Program-made: the position numbers and the translations under genes
The notes under the pieces: generated by a model
What the model saw: only the letters and a program-made list of their open reading frames with translations
What the model was told of the DNA's origin: nothing
Databases searched by the model: none
Source: Allobosea sp. BH3
GTDB lineage: Bacteria; Pseudomonadota; Alphaproteobacteria; Rhizobiales; Beijerinckiaceae
DNA length: 64,000 nucleotides
Assembly (NCBI RefSeq): GCF_025499465.1
Contig: NZ_JAIMCA010000006.1
Location: forward strand, 496,001 to 560,000
Direction of reading: 5' to 3'
Part shown: piece by piece, positions 37,739-44,600 of the stretch
How the letters are laid out: each line of letters starts with the position of its first letter
Position numbering within the stretch: the stretch's first letter is position 1

Positions 37739-38011
37739 ATGACGAAGAACGAACTGATTGCCGCCATCGCGGAAGAGACCGGCAAGACCAAGGCGGACGT
37801 CTCCGCCATCTTGGCTTCCCTCGGCACCACCGTTGCCAAGACCCTGAAGAAGGGCGACGACATCACGCTCGGCGGCATCGGCAAGCTCTCCGCCGCCAAG
37901 CGCGAGGCTCGCGAGGCCCGCAATCCCTCGACCGGCGCCACCATCAAGGTGCCGGCCAAGACCGTCGTGAAGTTCAAGGTCACCAAGGACCTCGCCGACG
38001 CCGTGGCGTAA
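37739..38011 (+). CDS. hup: HU family DNA-binding protein
   Basis: 90 residues, ATG 37739 with AAGGAGG five nt upstream. TKNELIAAIAEETGKTKADVSAIL (helical dimer part) and the DNA-binding arm around ARNPSTGATIKVPAK, in which the intercalating proline-type RNPSTG tip is intact. HU bends and compacts DNA as a dimer. The preceding segment REAREARNP differs slightly from the common RxGRNP form, but all core positions are kept. Strong ribosome-binding site, consistent with abundant expression. Confidence 0.95.
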   Translation: MTKNELIAAIAEETGKTKADVSAILASLGTTVAKTLKKGDDITLGGIGKLSAAKREAREARNPSTGATIKVPAKTVVKFKVTKDLADAVA

Positions 38012-38070
38012 GCCCACGATCGGGATCAGGCAGCGTTCGCTCATGAAATGCGGACGCTGCTTGCCCCCAT

Positions 38071-38147
38071 CGTCATGCTCGGGCTTGACCCGAGCATCTC
38101 TTCGACGAGATTCTCGGGTCCACGCTACGCTCCGCCCGAGAATGACG
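38071..38147. repeat. Intergenic palindromic element (GTCATGCTCGGGCTTG family)
   Basis: Outer arms CGTCATGCTCGGG (38071-38083) and CCCGAGAATGACG (38135-38147) with one mismatch. An inner hairpin GCTCGGG-CTTGA-CCCGAGC sits at 38077-38095, and a second TTCTCGGG/CCCGAGAA pairing is possible. It lies between the HU stop and the VWA start. Confidence 0.75.
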
Positions 38148-38154
38148 CGCCCGC

Positions 38155-39330
38155 ATGTTCCTTCGCCTCTTCACCGATCTGCGCGCAGCCAAGGTCCCCG
38201 TGACCTTGCGGGAATATCTGACGCTGCTCGAAGGGGTGGAAGCCGATCTCGCCGAGCACCGGGTCGATGAGTTCTACTATCTCGCCCGCGCCACGCTGGT
38301 GAAGGACGAGCGCCATCTCGACAAGTTCGACCAGGTCTTCGCCGAGGTGTTCAGGGGGCTGGAGACGCTCGGACAGGCGATCGAGCAGGCCGGCATCCCC
38401 GAGGAATGGCTGCGCAAGCTCGCCGAGAAATTCCTGACCGACGAGGAGAAGGCCCAGATCGACGCGCTCGGCTGGGACAAGCTCTGGGAGACGCTGAAGC
38501 AGCGGCTCGAAGAGCAGAAGGGCCGCCACCAGGGCGGCAGCAAATGGATCGGCACGGCCGGCACCTCGCCCTATGGCGCCTATGGCTACAACCCCGAGGG
38601 CGTCCGCATCGGCCAGGACAAGAACCGCAACTTCAGGGCGGTGAAGGTCTGGGACAAGCGGGAGTTCAAGGATTTCGATGACACGCGCGAACTCGGCGTG
38701 CGCAATATGCGCATCGCGCTGAGGCGCCTGCGCCGCTTCGCCCGCACCGGCGCGGCCGAGGAACTCGATCTCGACAACACCATCTCGGAGACGGCCCGCC
38801 ACGGCTATCTCGATGTGAAGCTACGCCCCGAGCGGCGCAACGCTGTGAAGGTGCTGCTCTTCCTCGATGTCGGCGGCTCGATGGACTGGCATATCGAGCT
38901 GGCCGAGGAGCTGTTCTCGGCGGCGCGGGCCGAGTTCAAGCATTTCGAGCATTTCTACTTCCACAACTGCCCCTATGAGCGGGTCTGGAAGGAGAACCGG
39001 CGCCGCCAGGAGCAGCAGATCCCGACCTGGGACGTGCTGCGGACCTACCCGGCCGACTACCGGCTCGTCTTCGTCGGCGACGCCTCGATGAGCCCCTACG
39101 AGATCGGTATGCCCGGCGGCTCGGTCGAGCACTGGAACGAGGAGGCCGGCCAGGTCTGGATGGAGCGGCTGACCGCAAAATTCCCGAAGTCGGTCTGGCT
39201 CAATCCGGTCCAGCAGCATCTCTGGAACTATACCCAGTCGATCCGGCAGATCGGCGGACTGATGGGCGGACGGATGTTCCCGCTGACCCTGGACGGGCTC
39301 GACGGCGCGATGAAGGTTCTGGCACGCTGA
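38155..39330 (+). CDS. CoxE-like VWA domain protein
   Basis: 391 residues from ATG 38155. Helical N-terminal part (about 1-200, VTLREYLTLLEGVEADLAEH), then a von Willebrand A domain with the MIDAS motif as LFLDVGGSMDWHIELAEELFSAA near residue 240 (DxGGS instead of DxSxS, a variant I recall in this CoxE group), and VFVGDASMSPYEI later. Relatives usually work with a MoxR-type AAA+ ATPase to load metal centres or remodel complexes. No such ATPase is adjacent here. Cytosolic. The next gene starts 3 bp after its stop. Confidence 0.85.
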   Translation: MFLRLFTDLRAAKVPVTLREYLTLLEGVEADLAEHRVDEFYYLARATLVKDERHLDKFDQVFAEVFRGLETLGQAIEQAGIPEEWLRKLAEKFLTDEEKAQIDALGWDKLWETLKQRLEEQKGRHQGGSKWIGTAGTSPYGAYGYNPEGVRIGQDKNRNFRAVKVWDKREFKDFDDTRELGVRNMRIALRRLRRFARTGAAEELDLDNTISETARHGYLDVKLRPERRNAVKVLLFLDVGGSMDWHIELAEELFSAARAEFKHFEHFYFHNCPYERVWKENRRRQEQQIPTWDVLRTYPADYRLVFVGDASMSPYEIGMPGGSVEHWNEEAGQVWMERLTAKFPKSVWLNPVQQHLWNYTQSIRQIGGLMGGRMFPLTLDGLDGAMKVLAR

Positions 39331-39332
39331 CA

Positions 39333-39932
39333 ATGGCTGATATGGACAACGACGAAGACGGCGCCCCGAGCTGGCGCCAGAGGCCGCGGCCGGTCGGCAT
39401 GGAGATCGGCTACAAGCTCGACGGAGACAGGCTGCAGGTCGATCGCACGCGCCGGGTCGACAACGTCGATCTGAGGGCGGTCGAGCAGGTGCGCTTCCTC
39501 TATGCGCCTAGCAACGTCTCGTCGAAGGGTTTCAGGACGCAGCTCCGACTAAGCGACGGCAAGACCGTGACCTTCGGCAACCTGTCATGGCGCTCGCTCA
39601 CCGATCTCGATCGGGACGACGCGCGCTATCACCGCTTCGTCACCGCGCTTTCGGCCGCGATCGCGCGGGCCAATCCCCGAGCCCGCTTCGTCGCGGGCAG
39701 GCCGCGGGCGATCTGGATCGCCACCGCGCTGGTCGGCGCTCTGTGCTTCGCGATGCTGGCGGTCTTCACGCTGCGCGCCTTGCATCAGGGCCTGACCAAC
39801 GCCGCGCTGCTCGGCGTTCTTCTGGTCGCCGTCGCGTTCTGGCAGGTCTGGCCGCTCGTCAGCCTCAACCGGCCTCGGGAATTGAAGACCGGCGAGGTTC
39901 CCGACGAGCTGGTGCCCGGGCGCGAGGGCTGA
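39333..39932 (+). CDS. Hypothetical protein with beta-rich domain and two membrane spans
   Basis: 199 residues, starting 3 bp after the VWA stop. A soluble N-terminal part (about 1-125) contains alternating strand-like sequence (GYKLDGDRLQVDRTRRVDNVDLRAVEQVRFLYAP, a PH-like pattern). Two hydrophobic spans follow (IWIATALVGALCFAMLAVFTL; AALLGVLLVAVAFWQVWPLV), and then a short charged tail. No family recognised. Tight coupling to the VWA gene suggests a joint function at the membrane. Confidence 0.65.
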   Translation: MADMDNDEDGAPSWRQRPRPVGMEIGYKLDGDRLQVDRTRRVDNVDLRAVEQVRFLYAPSNVSSKGFRTQLRLSDGKTVTFGNLSWRSLTDLDRDDARYHRFVTALSAAIARANPRARFVAGRPRAIWIATALVGALCFAMLAVFTLRALHQGLTNAALLGVLLVAVAFWQVWPLVSLNRPRELKTGEVPDELVPGREG

Positions 39933-39938
39933 CGCTCA

Positions 39939-40052
39939 CCGTCATTCCCGGGCGGAGCAAAGCGGCCTTTCCTTCTCCCCTTGCGGTAGAAGGTGGCAGC
40001 CGAAGCGCTAACGGATGAGTCCGTCATGCCCGGGGCAAGCCCGAATATGACG
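39939..40052. repeat. Intergenic palindromic elements, two GTCATnCCCGGG-type units
   Basis: CCGTCATTCCCGGG (39939-39952) begins six nt after the previous stop. A second hairpin CGTCATGCCCGGGGC...CCCGAATATGACG ends at 40052, 12 nt from the uspA stop. Between convergent genes, so possibly a bidirectional terminator. Confidence 0.6.
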
Positions 40053-40064
40053 CAGAAAGAGGCC

Positions 40065-40487
40065 TCAGCGCACCACCAGCACCGAGCAATGCGCGCGCCG
40101 CACGATGGCCGAGGCGTTCGAGCCGAGCACGAAGGCCAGCATGCCCGGCTCATGCGAGGCAATGACGACGAGGTCGGCGCCGCTGGCATCGGCCTCGGCG
40201 AGAACCTCGCCATGCACCGAGCCGATCAGAACCTTGGCGGAAACCTGCTCCGGCGGCAGATCGACCTTGGCCGCGATCTCGGCGAGCTTCGCCTCGGCGT
40301 CCTGCTGCTGCTCGGCATCGAAGTCGGCCGGCACGAATTCCATGTAGGTGACCGGGATCAGCGAACGGACATAGACGAGCCGCACGGTGCCGCCCGAGAT
40401 CTTGGCGAAGGACACCGCGGCTTCAATGGCCGGCTGTGCCAGTTCGGGTTCCGCCAGATCGACGGGAACCATGATTGACTTGTACAT
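40065..40487 (-). CDS. Universal stress protein (UspA family)
   Basis: 140 residues from ATG 40487 with CAGGAG upstream; the longer frame is not needed. UspA fold: MVPVDLAEPELAQPAIEAA at the N-terminus and the C-terminal nucleotide-binding G-x2-x-G motif as GMLAFVLGSNASAIVRRAHCSVLVVR, which keeps glycines but replaces the typical small-residue run (usually GSVAxxV). ATP binding is therefore uncertain. Probably cytosolic and stress-responsive. Monocistronic. Confidence 0.9.
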   Translation of the reverse strand: MYKSIMVPVDLAEPELAQPAIEAAVSFAKISGGTVRLVYVRSLIPVTYMEFVPADFDAEQQQDAEAKLAEIAAKVDLPPEQVSAKVLIGSVHGEVLAEADASGADLVVIASHEPGMLAFVLGSNASAIVRRAHCSVLVVR

Positions 40488-40604
40488 CGCAAGCTCCTGG
40501 GCTGGTTGTGCAACCATTCTGGAGTTTGGCAGCGCCAGCGCCATGATCCAGCGCAAAATGCAAATGGGGCGCTGCGGCACGCGCAGGTCTGGGGTCTTTC
40601 CCCC

Positions 40605-40925
40605 TTAGCCCTGGCGCGCCGGGGTGCGCACGACGAGGCCGTCGAGATCGTCCCTGACCCTGATCTGGCAGGAGAGGCGCGACGTCGGGCGGACATCGAA
40701 GGCGAAGTCGAGCATGTCCTGCTCCATCGGCTCAGGCCCGCCGACGGCTTCCACCCAGGCCTCGTCGACATAGACGTGGCAGGTGGCGCAGGCACAGGCG
40801 CCGCCGCATTCGGCCTCGATGCCCGGCACGCCGTTGCGGATCGCCGTCTCCATCACGGTGGAACCGGCGTCCGCCGCGACGGTGCGGCTCTCGCCGTGAG
40901 CGTCAATGTAGGTGATGTTCGGCAT
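40605..40925 (-). CDS. 2Fe-2S ferredoxin, adrenodoxin/FdxB type
   Basis: 106 residues. The four cluster ligands are Cys40, Cys46, Cys49 and Cys86, exactly the CX5CX2CX36C spacing of adrenodoxin-type ferredoxins. N-terminal beta strands ([19 protein letters not shown]) and the C-terminal [15 protein letters not shown] region complete the fold. It shuttles electrons, for instance to a P450, in iron-sulfur cluster assembly or heme A synthesis. No isc genes or P450 are adjacent, so its partner is unknown. An additional Cys44 sits between two ligands. Confidence 0.95.
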   Translation of the reverse strand: MPNITYIDAHGESRTVAADAGSTVMETAIRNGVPGIEAECGGACACATCHVYVDEAWVEAVGGPEPMEQDMLDFAFDVRPTSRLSCQIRVRDDLDGLVVRTPARQG

Positions 40926-41021
40926 GGAGGACTCCGGCGGGGCGTTCAGAGCTCCGCTTAGAGGATTTCAAAGCGGCGCGGAACGGCATTTGGCGCCGCA
41001 GCGCCCCTCAGCGCCTGAAGG

Positions 41022-41360
41022 TCAGGCCGCGCAATCGAAGCGGGCAACGACCGCCCTCGCCTCGGCCGCCGCCAGCGCCAGGGCGTCCATGGCGCTGTCC
41101 GCGAGGGACTGGCCGGGCTCCGCCAGGCTGAGCTCGATGCGGTCCGCCGCCTCCGCGACCTGCCAGGCGCCGACGGCCAGCGCCGCGCCCTTGAGCGTAT
41201 GGGCCGCATCCATCCGGGCCTGCCGGTCGGCGCTGCCGTGGATCGTGCGCAGATGGGCGGCGCATTGTTGGACGAAGAGCGTCAGCAACTCACGCTCCAG
41301 TTCGTGGTCGCCGCCGGTTTGGCGGGAAAGATGCGCGGTATCGATAGCCTGCTGGGTCAT
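41022..41360 (-). CDS. Stand-alone histidine phosphotransfer (Hpt) protein
   Basis: 112 residues. The Hpt motif AAHTLKGAALAVGAWQVAEAADRIEL contains the phospho-accepting His at about residue 53. The helical pattern on both sides fits a four-helix bundle. Such proteins relay phosphate between hybrid kinases and response regulators; ChpT-like roles in cell-cycle signalling belong to a different family. It lies divergent from the giant repeat protein at 41684 with a 323-bp region between. Partner kinase not in the window. Confidence 0.85.
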   Translation of the reverse strand: MTQQAIDTAHLSRQTGGDHELERELLTLFVQQCAAHLRTIHGSADRQARMDAAHTLKGAALAVGAWQVAEAADRIELSLAEPGQSLADSAMDALALAAAEARAVVARFDCAA

Positions 41361-41683
41361 GCGAGAACTCGTGAAGCGAACTCTAGAAATGAAACATCCG
41401 AAAGCCCTCGAACCTGCCCCTTCGGCTGGCGTCCTAGGCCGGACATATCGGGCGGCTGCAAGAGCCGTTCCTCGCCCTCAAACAAGCGCTTCCATGGTGA
41501 ACGAGGCGTTAACGACGTTTGTGAATCGCGCGCTTAAATGGGTTTCCAAGGGTCCGGGGCTCCACTACCCTTTCATTTGGTAAATGATGGGTGCAGTGTT
41601 TCCGTTCAACCCGGCCAGAGGCGGCAGGGGCGACCGGGCGTTTGCGTCGTGCCCATCATCAGTAGCGTGGCGAGGCGGCAACC
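41361..41683. other. 323-bp divergent control region between the Hpt gene and the giant repeat gene
   Basis: No gene seen. It contains a perfect small dyad TCATTT-GGT-AAATGA (41573-41587) and a distant pair ATGATGGG (41584-41591) / CCCATCAT (41652-41659). A TTAAC at 41509-41513 is not part of a full TTAA-N7-TTAA CtrA site. Promoter elements were not identified with confidence. Confidence 0.55.
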
Positions 41684-44600
41684 ATGAATCGACCCAAGAA
41701 GCTCCAGGACCCCACTGAAGCTGCGATGTCGGCGATCGAGGAGGCACTGCGGCTCGACCAGCCCCAGGCCGAGCCTGCCACGGACGAGGCGGAGACGCCC
41801 GTCAACGCCGAACCGCGCCTGCCCTCCACCAGCGAGAACGACCTCAAGCTCGAGCTGCCTCGCGTCGAGCCTGCCGCTCCCGTGATCGCGCCGCCGGTTG
41901 CGCCTGTCGCTCCGCCCTCGCAACAGACCCAGCAGGCATCCCCCCGCGCGAGCGCAGCGCTCGCGCCCGACGCCAGCCGCGTCGCCAATGACGACCGCCG
42001 GGATTCCAGCTCGCTGGTCCATGCCTTCTCTGCCCGCACCTCGCGCAAGCCCTATGTCTTTGCAGCGCTCGCCTCGCTGACCTGGCTCGGCGGCGCCGCC
42101 TTCGTGCTGTTCGGCCGCTTCGGCTCCTTCACCAACGGCCTGCCCGAGCCGGTCGCCAATTTTGGCGTCGGCGAATGGACGCTGCTGGCGCTGTCCATCG
42201 GCGCGCCGATCGTATTCTTCTTCGTCCTGGCGGCGCTCTATCGGCGCACGCAGGAAATGCGCCTGATCTCCCGCGCCATGACCGAAGTGGCGCTGAGGCT
42301 CGCCGAGCCGGAGGTGGCTGGCGCCGACACCGTGCTGTCGCTCAGCCAGACGATCCGCCGCGAGGTCGCCGCCATGGGCGACGGCATCGAGCGCGCCGTG
42401 GCGCGCGCCGGCGAACTCGAGACCATCGTGCGCGGCGAGATCTCGACGCTCGAGCGCGCCTATGCCGACAACGAGATCCGACTGCGCTCGCTGATTGACG
42501 AACTCGTCACCCAGCGCGAGGCCGTCGTCGGCAATGCCGAGCGCGTGAAGCTCGCCATCAGCGGCGCGCATGAAGGCCTGTCCAAGGACCTCGACGGCGC
42601 CAGCCGCGCCATCGCCGACGCCGTCGCGCAGGCCGGAGACCGCGTCACCGGCTCACTCGGCGCCAAGGGCGACCAGATCACCCTGGCGCTCGGTCGCGCC
42701 GGCGAGCGCATGATCGAGGAGATCGGCGGGCGGAGCCACGAGCTGGTCGAACGGCTGCAGATCTCGTCGGGCGAACTGTCCCAACGGCTGGCCGGGGCGA
42801 GCGACAACCTCTCGACGATGCTGGACGGCCGCGCGCAGGAGATCGCTGGCTCGCTGGAACGCACCGGCACCGCGCTGAGTGAGAACCTCGCCAATGGTGC
42901 GCAGGAGGCCACGCGCGCCATCAACGAGACCGGCATGCAGGTGGCCCAGACGCTGACCTCGCGCATCGAGAGCGTCAACGAGACGCTGAAGGCCACGGGC
43001 GAGACGCTCTCCCAGGACATTTCGGCGCGCGGCACGGAAGCTGCCGAGCGCTTCGAGGTGAGCGGCCGCAGCATGATCTCGCTGATCGAGACGCAGGGCG
43101 TCGATCTGCAGAAGCGACTGTCGGAATCGGGCGAGGCCCTGCGCAGCACGCTCGCCGAAGAAGGCGAGAGCGTCACCACCCGGCTCGCCGAGGTCGGCCG
43201 CGGCGTCAACGGGCTGCTCAGCCGCCAGAACGAGGCGATCGCCACCCGGCTCACCGAGGTCGGCGACAGCGTCCATGCCCTCATCGGCAACCATGGTGAT
43301 GCGCTGGTCGGCCGCCTCAGCGAGGTCGGCACGAACATCGAGACCCTCATCGGTAGCCAGGGCGACACGCTCGTCGGCCGCCTCAGTGAGGCCGGCAGCA
43401 GCATCCACAACCTCATCGGCAGCCAGGGCGATACTCTGGTCGGCCGGATCACCGAGGCCGGCGAAAGTGTCCAGAATCTCATGGGCACCCATGGTGAAAC
43501 CCTGGTCAGCCGCATCACCGAGGTCGGCGAGAGCGTCCAGAACCTCATGGGCACGCATGGCGACACGCTGGTGAGCCGCATCACCGAAGTCGCCGGCCAG
43601 GTGCACGGCCTATTCACCGAGCAGGGCGGCCAGCTGGTCGATCGCCTCGGCGAGACCGGCGAGACGGTCCACGGCCTGCTCGATCAGCAGACCGAGAGGC
43701 TGATCGGCCGCGTTTCGGACGCCGGCCGCGAGCTCGCCGCTCTCGTCGGCGACCAGAGCGAAGCCCTCGTCTCCAGTGTTGCGGGCGCCGTCGACACCGT
43801 CGAGGCCCGACTGCGCGGCGAAGGCGAGCGCCTGACCTCTGGCCTTTCCGAGACCGGCATGCGCGTCAGCGCCCTTCTGGAAGAGCAGGCCGGCGCGATG
43901 ACCGTCAAGGTTTCGCAGGCCGGGCTCGAGATCAAGGATCTGCTCGGCAACGAGAGCCAGGCGCTGGCGAGCCGCGTCGCCGATGTCGGCCGCTCGGTGC
44001 ACGGCATCCTGTCCGAGCGCAGCAACGCGCTCATCTCCCGCCTCGCCGAGACGGGCGACAGCATCGACCAGCGGCTGGACGAACGCGGCCTGGCGCTCGC
44101 TACCCGCATCACCGAGAGCGTCGAAGCTGCGCAGGGCGCACTGGAGCAGCAGCAGGCCGGCTTCCTCTCCAGCGTCAGCGGGCAGAGCGAGGAGCTGGCG
44201 CGCCGCCTGGGCGACGCTACCCGCAACCTCACCGAGACCATCAATGTCGATGGCCGCGACATCGCCGACCGTGTCACCGCCGCGACGCAGGGGCTGCGCG
44301 AGACCTTCACCGTCCATGCCGACGAGGCGCGCGGCCTGCTCGCCGACACGGGCCGGGACATCGTGAAGGCGCTGACCCAGCAGGGCGGGCGCGTCAACGA
44401 GGCGCTGGCGGCCAATGCCGAGTCGATGCTGCGCTCGGTCGAGGGCCGCGCCCAGGCGCTGAACGAGTCGCTGGCCGGCCATCACGATGCGCTGACCAAG
44501 CTCTTCGACGAGCGCGGCCACGAGGTTGAGGCAGCGCTCAGCGAGCGGCTGCGCAGCTTCGAGGGCCTCATCCTCCAGCAAGGCGGCGCGCTGACCACCA

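Noticed and set aside
36342-38154. Mobile element or genomic island boundary near the HU gene because of dyads and repeats
   Set aside because: No integrase, transposase, tRNA or change in composition is seen; the dyads fit transcript ends and the HU control region.
41509-41530. CtrA-binding site upstream of the giant scaffold gene
   Set aside because: TTAAC is present, but the second half-site at the TTAA-N7-TTAA spacing is missing.
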